Assembly: GCA_907163345.1 (NCBI GenBank)
Contig: CAJQUN010001340.1
Coordinates: forward strand, 1 to 64,000
From: Haberlea rhodopensis
Lineage: Eukaryota > Streptophyta > Magnoliopsida > Lamiales > Gesneriaceae
Length of the DNA: 64,000 nucleotides
Reading direction: 5' to 3'
Position numbers and translations under genes: made by a program
The notes under the pieces: model-generated
What the model was told of the DNA's origin: nothing
Seen by the model: only the letters and a program-made list of their open reading frames with translations
Databases searched by the model: none
Shown: positions 56,959 through 64,000 of the stretch, in pieces
Numbering within the stretch: the first letter of the stretch is position 1
How the letters are laid out: every line of letters begins with the position of its first letter

Positions 56959-57349
56959 AATGGGTGAGCCAACCTTTCGAGAAATCGAGCCAGATTCTTC
57001 TAAGATTTCCCAAGATCTTAGAGAGATCCAGAAGACAGTGCAGCGCTATGGATTCCTTCAATACCATGTCCCTGCACAAATCCATCAGATCCAGAGTCAG
57101 ATGGAGACCATGATTAAACATCAGAAGGAAATTCTGGAGAACCTTCAAGATGTTCAAACCCGAGTAAAGGAATTGGAGTCAAGGCCCAGTTCTACAGGAA
57201 GAAGAAAAGGAGGATGGTTGCCACCATCTTACGGAACAGAACCCCTTTTACACCAAAAGGGGAAAGCAGAGGAGGTCCGAAGGCCTTTAACTGAGTCTGA
57301 AAAAATGATTGCAGTCCTACGAGGAGAACCCATACTTCCCACAAAGTAA
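56951..57349 (+). CDS. Pararetroviral small ORF 2, coiled coil, possible virion-associated protein
   Basis: Begins at the ATG at 56951 inside the end of ORF 1 (an in-frame ATG at 56912 is also possible). Residues about 15-80 are heptad-rich (SQDLREIQKTVQRYG, QIQSQMETMIKHQKEILENL). The C-terminus is basic with SSTGRRKGGW. Size, coiled coil, basic tail and place before the coat protein fit a virion-associated protein or badnavirus-ORF2-like protein. This is inference from form, not from sequence identity. Its TAA overlaps the next ATG in TAATG. Confidence 0.65.
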   Translation: MIKMGEPTFREIEPDSSKISQDLREIQKTVQRYGFLQYHVPAQIHQIQSQMETMIKHQKEILENLQDVQTRVKELESRPSSTGRRKGGWLPPSYGTEPLLHQKGKAEEVRRPLTESEKMIAVLRGEPILPTK

Positions 57350-58767
57350 TGGAAAGAATCAACCTGGAAGATATAAGGGATCTTGCTGATTCATTTGCGG
57401 GATTAAATCTCGTAGAAATCAAGACAGGAGAGCTTGTACAAAGACCTCCACCACAAGAGAGCTTCGGGTCACACAATCCACCCGAAGGAGACCAAAGTAT
57501 GCCACACAGGGATGATTTTACCTCAGCAACTTTGGATCCCCCAGTTGGAACAAGAAACCGTTCTCGAAGGCCAGATATTCATCAGACGCCCTATGGGAAG
57601 TTACAGCTAGATCCAATCCATCCATATGGACTTATGCTCAACATGGATAATTTGGATTTCAAAAACAGAGAAATTCTTATTGATGAATGGGCTTCAGCAA
57701 TGAGAATAGCAGCAGGAACACTTGACTTAGGCAAAGAAGGATTCATTTTACTTCTAAAAATGAGTCTGGAAGGATCAGTCAAGATTGCCTGGGATCTTGG
57801 AGACCCAGGAACCAAGGAAGAAGTTCTAGCCGGAGAGTCCCTGAAAGAGATCGTGGACAAAATGGCGAGATTCTTTAAAATCTGTTTCATCGGAATAAGC
57901 TACTTCGAGGGAATGGAGGAAGAAAAGGCTAAGAAATACAGACAAGCTCTAATTAGCCTAGAACTCCATGACATCTGCTATGTAGATGAGTACATCAAAC
58001 TCTTTACAGAGTATCGATGGAAGTCGAAGATAGCGGCAAACGATGCCGCGGAGCTGTTCTTTGTCAAAATTCCGAGCCCATGGAGAGAAATGCTTATCCA
58101 GGAGTATACACCGCATACAATCGAGACGGTGTCCAGGAGAATGTCATTTCTCAAAGTAAAACTGGCGGAGTGGTGCTACCAAGCAAAGCTCCAGAAAAAT
58201 TTCAAGAAGCTCAGATGAATCAACAAAATGGCTCCTCTTTGTTGTACGGGAAATGATATCCCTACAATCATTGGGAACTACCCACAAAGGCGCAAGTTGA
58301 AGAAGCACAGAAGTCAACCGTATGCCCGAGGAGGTGGTTCAAGAAAAAGTAGGTCTTCATGGAGACCTAGAAAGTTCTGGTCAAAACAGAAAGCCCGAAG
58401 CTATAGATCGGGGCAAAGGTCTGGACCAACAAGGAGTAGAATCTCATCGACAGGTTTTAATCAAGCAAGTTCTAGCAGGGCACCAACGAAGAGAACTTTC
58501 AGACGCACACCTACCCGTGCAAATGAGAGTTTCAGAGATTGTAACTGCTGGACATGCGGAGCAAGAGGACATATCTCTACAGATTGTCCAGAAAATCAAA
58601 GCCGAGGAATCAGACAGTTCGAGCATACTAAGGAATTTGAGGATGCTGTCTATTTTCAGGATTTGGTACAGGTGTATCAATTTGAGGATATTCCCTCAGA
58701 TGAAAGTATCTACGAAGAAGAGATCTATTCTGAGGATGGAGGTGAATCTAGCTCAGAATCAGAGTGA
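57349..58767 (+). pseudogene. Pararetroviral coat protein, one in-frame stop
   Basis: One frame from ATG at 57349 to TGA at 58765-58767, about 472 codons, interrupted by TGA at 58216-58218 (after residue 289). The first part has the capsid-like helical core (ILIDEWASAMRIAAGTLDLG, LISLELHDICYVDEYIKLF, FFVKIPSPWREMLI). After the stop come a very basic stretch (KKHRSQPY, GSRKSRSSWRPRKFW) and a CCHC zinc finger (CWTCGARGHISTDC), then an acidic tail, the standard end of caulimovirid coat proteins. The stop removes the RNA-binding finger, so without readthrough the protein would not package genome. Confidence 0.85.
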
Positions 58768-58846
58768 ATGAGAGTTCCTTCAGCACGTGATTAGAGAAGA
58801 GCCGTCGGGGTTTTTCTCGCATACCACTGTTTCTCATAAAACCCTT

Positions 58847-59986
58847 ATGAGGATCATGAAAGAAGAGCCAAAGCTTCAAATGTATGATGGATTTACAATT
58901 GGAGCAATGGAAAAAGCCATGGATATGATTGGTCTTCGTAGCCGGAAGCATCAGATTATCCATAGGGTAACAACAGGTGAATTTGCGATCCCAATGGAAT
59001 TCACGGGAAACCAGATTGAGATGCAGTTAATCCCCTACAGGGAAATCCAGGAGATTAAGAACAAGGTCAAAAGAGAAGTTGCTAACACGCTCTCATGGAT
59101 TCATATTGGAGCTATTCGAGTAATCATCAAGGCAACTTTCAAAGAAGGAATTGATTCGCCCCTCAACCTGGCAATCTTTGACAAGAGAATCCCGAACCTC
59201 AAAGATTCTTGTTTGGGAGCAGTGGCAGGAAATCTGTATGCAGGAAAGATGGCCTTCAACATCTATCCGAGGATTGCATACAATTTAGGAGATCGAGACT
59301 TCAACAAAGTTCTCACTCTTCATCAAGATTTTAAAAGAGAAGATTTGATGAAAGAAGGGAACATGCCATACTCGATCACCTACAAGGTGTCATACGCACT
59401 CTCGAATACTCATCATTCCGAGGTATTCTTGAGAAAGGAATTCATCGAAGTCCCCAGAATCTTCGAAGACTTCGCCAAAGCAGTATTGCCGGACATCATT
59501 GATACTCCGACAATAGGAGAGATCGACATGAGGATACAAGATCAAACTGTTCTGAACAGAAGCAGGAGCCTCATGATCGAGTCAAGAAGGATGTCTTTCC
59601 AACAGGATAGGTTAATCAGCAACTATCCAGGGGAAAAACAAAAGGCAGCCTCAAGCAGAATTCAGAAAGTTCCTGATGTATTCCAAACAATAGGGAAGCT
59701 GAAATGCCCAGAAGGCTGGAGAGAAGTACAGATAATTTTTGACATCACCGAGAAGCACAATATCTTCCCCTGCGATGTCCTATATTATTTGCAACAACCT
59801 ACAGTGGGCAAATTTCAAGGAAACCTTCAAATTGATGAAATTAATCTCACAATTGAAGGAATTGCCGGACGAATCCCCGAACAGCTTATTCTAGGGATTG
59901 AATTTCTCGAGGAACATAAACCTTGGGAAAGATTGCAAGATGGAATGGAGTTCACGGTGGAAGGAAAACGATATCGAATCAGATGA
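58847..59986 (+). CDS. Pararetroviral cell-to-cell movement protein
   Basis: The frame is open from 58772, and the first ATG in it is at 58847, giving about 379 residues. It has the 30K-superfamily pattern of the caulimovirid movement protein: HIGAIRVIIKATFKEGIDSP followed by LNLAIFDKR, then a core with LGAVAGNLYAGKMAFNIYP and ISYALSNTHHSE-like VSYALSNTHHSE. Such proteins line tubules through plasmodesmata. It lies between coat protein and polymerase and its TGA overlaps the polymerase ATG (ATGA at 59983-59986). No internal break. Confidence 0.85.
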   Translation: MRIMKEEPKLQMYDGFTIGAMEKAMDMIGLRSRKHQIIHRVTTGEFAIPMEFTGNQIEMQLIPYREIQEIKNKVKREVANTLSWIHIGAIRVIIKATFKEGIDSPLNLAIFDKRIPNLKDSCLGAVAGNLYAGKMAFNIYPRIAYNLGDRDFNKVLTLHQDFKREDLMKEGNMPYSITYKVSYALSNTHHSEVFLRKEFIEVPRIFEDFAKAVLPDIIDTPTIGEIDMRIQDQTVLNRSRSLMIESRRMSFQQDRLISNYPGEKQKAASSRIQKVPDVFQTIGKLKCPEGWREVQIIFDITEKHNIFPCDVLYYLQQPTVGKFQGNLQIDEINLTIEGIAGRIPEQLILGIEFLEEHKPWERLQDGMEFTVEGKRYRIR

Positions 59987-62094
59987 CCACCAGTCCATTC
60001 TCCATATACATCTCCATTGGGATGTTATACGAGAAGTACAGGGCCGAATATTTTGCAGCATACATTGACTCAGGCGCGGGAATATGCACGGCCAAGCGAG
60101 AAATCTTCCCCAAAGACGTTGGTGAGAAATTACCAGCCATTGCCGGAAGAGACTTTTCCAAACGGATCCTTATTCTTAATGAAGGCGTCCACGGAGCAGA
60201 AATAATTATCGGCGGAGCAGGCAGTACCCCATGGTACAAAGTCAAAACTCCACCTATATATTTCCATGATACCGGTGCAGATATGCTGTTAGGAAACAAT
60301 TTCCTACAGACGTTCAAGACATTCACTCAAGAGAATGAAACGAGAAGACTTATTTTCACAACTCTATGTGATCATAAGATTATGGTACAACGATTACGGG
60401 AGGCGTTTCACAGAAAATTCCCTATTCGTTTTCGCAACAAGCATGGTGATGAAGGAAAACTTCGACACCCAAAGATGAAAGATCAGCGGAAATTTGGAGA
60501 GGCAATTCTTCAGTTCCGACAACAAGGTCCTAGTGAAAGGGAGTCACAAACTTTTGACTGGGTTAATATCATGTCTTTCAAAGAACATGATGAGGAAAGA
60601 GTAACTCCAGAAACCCTGTTGCTTCTAAAAAATGCTTTACGAGAAGAAGTTCCACAACCTGAATCTACCCTCGAAGAGCGAATCACTTTAGAGGATGTAA
60701 AAAGGAAGATTCGTAGGAACTACAACGAGGATCCACTGGCATGGTGGAACAAAAATGAGCTCAGAGCTACTTTGAAGGTGAAAACTGGAAAAGAAAATGA
60801 GTTTGTGAGGTACAGGCCGATCCCCATGAACCAAGAAGATCGGAAGGATATGCAGAGCATACTGAAGGAGCATCTTGACCTTAAGTTAATCTCAGCAGGT
60901 ATTTCTCCATATAGCAGCCCTGGTTTTCTGGTAAGAAATCATGGAGAAATTAAACGAGGAAAGCCGAGATTAGTGATCAACTATAAAGGGATCAACGAAA
61001 TCTTGGAGTTCGATGGATATTTTATCCCAAGCAGAGAACATTTGGTGAATAGCATCAAGAATGCCAAAGTATTCTCCAAATTCGATTGCAAGTCTGGTTT
61101 CTACCAGATTAAAATGGAGGAAGCAAGCAGAAAGTTCACAGCATTCTCCACACCACAAGGACATTATATCTGGAATGTCATGCCAATGGGATTGGCAAAT
61201 GCTCCCCAGATATATCAAAGGAAGATGGATAATCTTTTCAAGGATTACTTCAGCTTCATGTTCGTGTACATTGACGACATCCTCATAGCGTCAAAAAACA
61301 TGAAAGAACATCTTAAACATCTGGAGATCTTCTCAGACGTTTGTTACAAGGAAGGATTGGTGCTTTCCGAAAAGAAAGCAGTAATTGCTACAAGACAGAT
61401 CGAGTTCCTTGGAATCGAGATCGACGAATCTGGAATCATCCTACAAAATCATATTGTTGAAAAAGTACAAGGATATCCGGACGACCTCAAGGATTTAAAA
61501 CAACTTCAGAGTTTTTTAGGAGTTGTTAATTTTGCTGGAATGTTTATCAACAATCTAGCAAACCACAGGAAGGTGTTCAGTTCACTACTCAAAAAGGATG
61601 TTAAGTTTGAGTGGAATGAAGATCACAGACAAGCTGTTAAACAGCTAAAGGAGGTTTGCAGGCAACTACCAAAACTCGCAATACCAAACGACGGGGATGA
61701 ACTGGTATTATACACAGATGCCAGTGATCATTGGTGGGCTGTGGTCCTCATGAAAGTTACAACAGAAGGAGAAGTGTCATGCAGATATTGCAGTGGATTA
61801 TTTGATAACAACGAAGTTATCAGATGGCACATCAACGAGAAGGAGTTCTTTGCAGTCCGAAAGGCTTTTAAAAAATGGCCATTATTTTTACTTGCAAAGA
61901 AATTTATCTTAAAAATAGATAATACGAGTGTTAAGTCTTTTCTGAAAAATAAGATTGAATCAAAACCAGAAAAGGCTAGACTTTTACGTTGGCAAGCTGA
62001 GTGTCAATATTATGATTATGATATTGTCATTGTGAAATCTGATAAAAATATTCTTGCAGATTTCTTAACACGAGATGGAGGGACACATTGCTAG
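59983..62094 (+). CDS. Pararetroviral protease-reverse transcriptase-RNase H
   Basis: Start chosen at ATG 59983, whose ATGA overlaps the movement protein stop; 703 residues. Aspartic protease active site YIDSGAG with D at about residue 29. RT from about residue 270: INYKGINEIL, motif A FSKFDCKSGFYQI, MPMGLANAPQIYQ, and catalytic YIDD at residues 429-432. RNase H: LYTDASDHWWAV, INEKEFFAVRKA, LKIDNTSVK and ILADFLTRD keep the acidic residues. All catalytic residues are present and the frame is open throughout. The absence of integrase is normal for this family. The last 20 bases overlap the next ORF. Confidence 0.93.
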   Translation: MTTSPFSIYISIGMLYEKYRAEYFAAYIDSGAGICTAKREIFPKDVGEKLPAIAGRDFSKRILILNEGVHGAEIIIGGAGSTPWYKVKTPPIYFHDTGADMLLGNNFLQTFKTFTQENETRRLIFTTLCDHKIMVQRLREAFHRKFPIRFRNKHGDEGKLRHPKMKDQRKFGEAILQFRQQGPSERESQTFDWVNIMSFKEHDEERVTPETLLLLKNALREEVPQPESTLEERITLEDVKRKIRRNYNEDPLAWWNKNELRATLKVKTGKENEFVRYRPIPMNQEDRKDMQSILKEHLDLKLISAGISPYSSPGFLVRNHGEIKRGKPRLVINYKGINEILEFDGYFIPSREHLVNSIKNAKVFSKFDCKSGFYQIKMEEASRKFTAFSTPQGHYIWNVMPMGLANAPQIYQRKMDNLFKDYFSFMFVYIDDILIASKNMKEHLKHLEIFSDVCYKEGLVLSEKKAVIATRQIEFLGIEIDESGIILQNHIVEKVQGYPDDLKDLKQLQSFLGVVNFAGMFINNLANHRKVFSSLLKKDVKFEWNEDHRQAVKQLKEVCRQLPKLAIPNDGDELVLYTDASDHWWAVVLMKVTTEGEVSCRYCSGLFDNNEVIRWHINEKEFFAVRKAFKKWPLFLLAKKFILKIDNTSVKSFLKNKIESKPEKARLLRWQAECQYYDYDIVIVKSDKNILADFLTRDGGTHC

Positions 62095-63415
62095 CGATAC
62101 CCTCAAGCGAGTTAGGAATCTCAGGGAAAACCTGGAGATCCTGGAACGAGATTTTGGGACTCTTTGTCTCAATGCAGAGGTCGCGGGACGACTTCAACGA
62201 GCCGATCAGGAACTTGTTACTGATCATATACGAGCATGCTTTCGGGACCACGAACGTTTGTTTGAAGTTTTGAAAGGGCCTATACTTCAGGCAGCACCTT
62301 CAACACTGCAAAAAGAAGTGTTTAGAGAACGGGGCTCATCTAACCCGGAGGCAAGGGATTCAAGTACCCCTGTCACGAGTGCTTCAGATGATGCATTCCT
62401 TGAGGATGTACAAGCTGAAGCGAATGTTGAAGGTCAGGTGTCATCACAATCTGAACCTTCAAGTCAACCCAGCACCTCTGGGGTAAAAGAGGGAGAGTTG
62501 AATCTTAGGCCAATGACTGGCAAGTCTAAGGTTCAAACTAATGACGATTTAGTTTCTTCACCTATGCAGGATTACCAGCGCACTTGGGAGAAACTAATTA
62601 CCAGGCGAGGTATCAACCCAGAAAAATCAATAGTTGATATCTCCGGAAAATATCCGAGAGTTTGGATGAAACCAGGCAGCCATCCAAATGATGTTCAGGA
62701 ATGGTATAATTTCGGAGCTCTAGCTTCGGTTTATACTGTGGCACCAGCCTTCTCTGAAATTTCGAAATTAGCAAAATGGATCAGAGAAGCTGTATACGAG
62801 ACTTGGGCCAATAATCCACATTTGGCCAGAGGTGATATCTTGGAGTTGTATTTTTTCAGTGCTGCTCCAGAACCAGCAAAGAAAGGCTTCATTGAAGCTT
62901 TTCATTTTATCAAGCTGAGAAGACCAGATGGAAACGCCCTGAAAAATATAAAAATGGCGCTACCAGAAGGAATTCCAATTTTGGCGGGAACTATCACAGA
63001 TGATGAAGTTTCAACCAGACGAGCATGGGGTCTTTGGGTTTGTCTAACTGAAATGGACAAAGTCAAATACACATTCAAGTTCTTTCAGAATTCAGCCAAT
63101 GGAACTTTCTTGCTGAATTCCATGACAGGAACCTCCACGAGATTTGCCGAAGAACTCTTTGAAACAAAGAGAAGAATTCTTTGGGAGAACAAGATTCCGG
63201 CAGGAAAGGAGACTTACCGGAAATTCTGCAACATGGCACACATTGGCCGATGGATTGATCATATCTGCCTAGCATGCCCGGAGCAGAAAGAACCAGAGTT
63301 CGGGAAAGGATTCCGATCCAAACCCGACAGATCAGAGGCAGGAAAAGACAAAAGACCTGCTGACAAGAGAGCCCGTTTTCCTAAAGCTCGGGGACCACAA
63401 AAACCACTAATGTAA
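62075..63415 (+). CDS. Pararetroviral transactivator/viroplasmin-like protein
   Basis: 446 residues, open. Position (last ORF before the promoter) and a conserved middle (about residues 185-290, with YPRVWMKPGSHPNDVQEW and EAVYETWANNPH, then LYFFSAAPEPAKKGFIEAFH) resemble the translational transactivator domain of caulimovirids. Such proteins allow reinitiation on the polycistronic pregenomic RNA and form inclusion bodies. The N-terminus is helical and acidic, the middle Ser-rich linker variable, and the C-terminus basic (RSKPDRSEAGKDKRPADKR). The assignment rests on position and general domain form. Confidence 0.75.
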   Translation: MEGHIASDTLKRVRNLRENLEILERDFGTLCLNAEVAGRLQRADQELVTDHIRACFRDHERLFEVLKGPILQAAPSTLQKEVFRERGSSNPEARDSSTPVTSASDDAFLEDVQAEANVEGQVSSQSEPSSQPSTSGVKEGELNLRPMTGKSKVQTNDDLVSSPMQDYQRTWEKLITRRGINPEKSIVDISGKYPRVWMKPGSHPNDVQEWYNFGALASVYTVAPAFSEISKLAKWIREAVYETWANNPHLARGDILELYFFSAAPEPAKKGFIEAFHFIKLRRPDGNALKNIKMALPEGIPILAGTITDDEVSTRRAWGLWVCLTEMDKVKYTFKFFQNSANGTFLLNSMTGTSTRFAEELFETKRRILWENKIPAGKETYRKFCNMAHIGRWIDHICLACPEQKEPEFGKGFRSKPDRSEAGKDKRPADKRARFPKARGPQKPLM

Positions 63416-63627
63416 AGATTCCCACACAAAGGAAAAGAGGTGGACCATTAGACGTTAGTGCGGATACTGTTCAAACGCACTCAGACAAAAAAATAATGGA
63501 CCACTCACGAGAAAAGTTGGCACAACCGGACAAAGATGCCAGACCACGTGAAAGTTAAGGCGCACTCACAGGCGCACTCAACAATTATCAAGATTTGGAA
63601 TCCGCATTTGAAGTCCGGATTCATGCC
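63416..63627 (+). promoter_or_regulatory. Pararetroviral promoter upstream region
   Basis: Intergenic region after the last ORF. Contains a G-box CACGTG at 63545-63550, repeated CGCACTCA words (about 63476, 63560, 63572) and repeated GGACCA words. Such short repeats upstream of the TATA box are typical of caulimovirid enhancers. Confidence 0.6.
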
Positions 63628-63635
63628 TATATAAG
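63628..63635 (+). promoter_or_regulatory. TATA box of pregenomic RNA promoter
   Basis: TATATAAG followed by GGCACTCATTCAGGAAG. Transcription would start about 30 bases downstream, near 63660, and run round the genome through the primer site. Confidence 0.8.
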
Positions 63636-63688
63636 GGCACTCATTCAGGAAGCTAAGGACATCGAAAATTCTCCATAGTTTTCTGAGA

Positions 63689-63910
63689 AATAAATTTAGA
63701 GTCTCCAAGCTTTGTAATATTTCAACTTTCGTAGCTTGGTAATCTTTCTTTCTTTTATTTCTTTTGTAAACGTTTGTAATATTGTTCTGTTGGTTTTAAG
63801 TTTATGTGTTCTTGAGTCAAGCCTCATCTATATGAGAGGCTAAACAAGTCCGTCTCCTCCCAAAAGGAGACGTTTTAATGTAATAGATGTTATAAGTATT
63901 CCAGAATAAA
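63689..63910 (+). terminator. Candidate polyadenylation signals and leader hairpin
   Basis: AATAAA occurs at 63689-63694 and 63905-63910, both downstream of the presumed start site, as needed for a terminally redundant pregenomic RNA. The second is about 250 bases from the start and is the more usual distance. Between them, 63851-63872 forms a perfect 8-base-pair hairpin CGTCTCCT/AGGAGACG with a 6-base loop. The leader continues past the window end. Confidence 0.55.
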
Positions 63911-64000
63911 AATAAGGCTGTTGCCCAGCTATCTCCCAGATTTCTTTAAATCTTTTTTATATCTTGAATATACCTTACGCCCTAAGGTAGGAAACGAATT

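Larger units (their letters stand above)
56557..64000 (+). other. Endogenous pararetrovirus (Caulimoviridae), near complete
   Basis: Starts with a primer site of the initiator tRNA-Met type (TGGTATCAGAGCC, 56557-56569), as in all plant pararetroviruses. Then come ORFs on one strand with short overlaps, in the order small ORF, coiled-coil ORF, coat protein, movement protein, protease-RT-RNase H, transactivator-like, and then a promoter and leader running off the window. There is no integrase and no LTR, which separates it from retrotransposons. The coat-movement-polymerase-transactivator order is like cavemo-/solendoviruses, but two separate small ORFs precede the coat protein, so I do not assign a genus. 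Only one clear inactivating change is seen, a stop in the coat protein. About 7.4 kb, close to one genome length. Confidence 0.9.

Noticed and set aside
58787..58846. Movement protein start at 58787
   Set aside because: The codon there is GTG. The first ATG in this frame is 58847, so the start was placed there, though non-AUG starts occur in some pararetroviruses.

Overview
The window is nuclear DNA of a flowering plant, almost certainly a eudicot. It is a transposon-dense region with one intact host gene. The evidence is a seven-exon cytosolic malate dehydrogenase gene with plant intron structure, nested Copia and Gypsy LTR retrotransposons with plant-type primer sites (initiator tRNA-Met and tRNA-Asp types), two BED-finger hAT DNA transposons with 8-bp target duplications, and a near-complete endogenous pararetrovirus (Caulimoviridae). 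No tRNA, rRNA or CRISPR was seen.

Layout. 1-4185: remnants of Copia-type LTR elements, including two LTR pieces joined tail to tail. 4186-6678: AT-rich spacer with MITE-like inverted repeats. 6679-10154 (minus): the malate dehydrogenase gene, all seven exons open and adding up to 332 codons plus stop. 10155-11017: its upstream flank with a decayed hAT fragment. 11018-19380 (minus): a gutted Gypsy element of the tRNA-Asp primer type, carrying hAT copy 1 (12901-16066). 19381-32288 (plus): a dead Copia element broken by hAT copy 2 (21705-25539) and by two solo LTRs (25686-28342, itself carrying a nested LTR, and 29925-31218). Every insertion that can be bounded has a perfect target-site duplication, so the order of events can be read. 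32289-43415 and 53589-54804 (minus): a second, decayed Copia family in a tandem LTR-body-LTR-body arrangement. 43416-53587 (plus): a young Tekay/Del-like Gypsy chromovirus with 2-kb LTRs, preceded by the integrase end of another copy. 54805-56556: spacer and a Copia RNase H relic. 56557-64000 (plus): the pararetrovirus, with primer site, two small ORFs, coat protein, movement protein, protease-RT-RNase H, transactivator-like ORF, and promoter/leader running to the window end.

The most unusual signal is shared by transposons of different classes. Short palindromes recur at 21 bp (range 20-23) inside their non-coding ends. CGATCGATCG occurs in three different LTR families, GGCGTA-NN-TACGCC in a solo LTR and in the subterminal region of hAT copy 1, and GTGCAC fills the matching region of hAT copy 2 with mixed 21- and 27-bp units. 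Other points are a stop codon shared at the same place by both hAT transposases, paired long hairpins upstream of those transposases that keep their shape while their sequence changes, loss of a catalytic aspartate in the reverse transcriptase of the otherwise young Gypsy element, and a microhomology junction with a 232-bp flanking duplication around that element.
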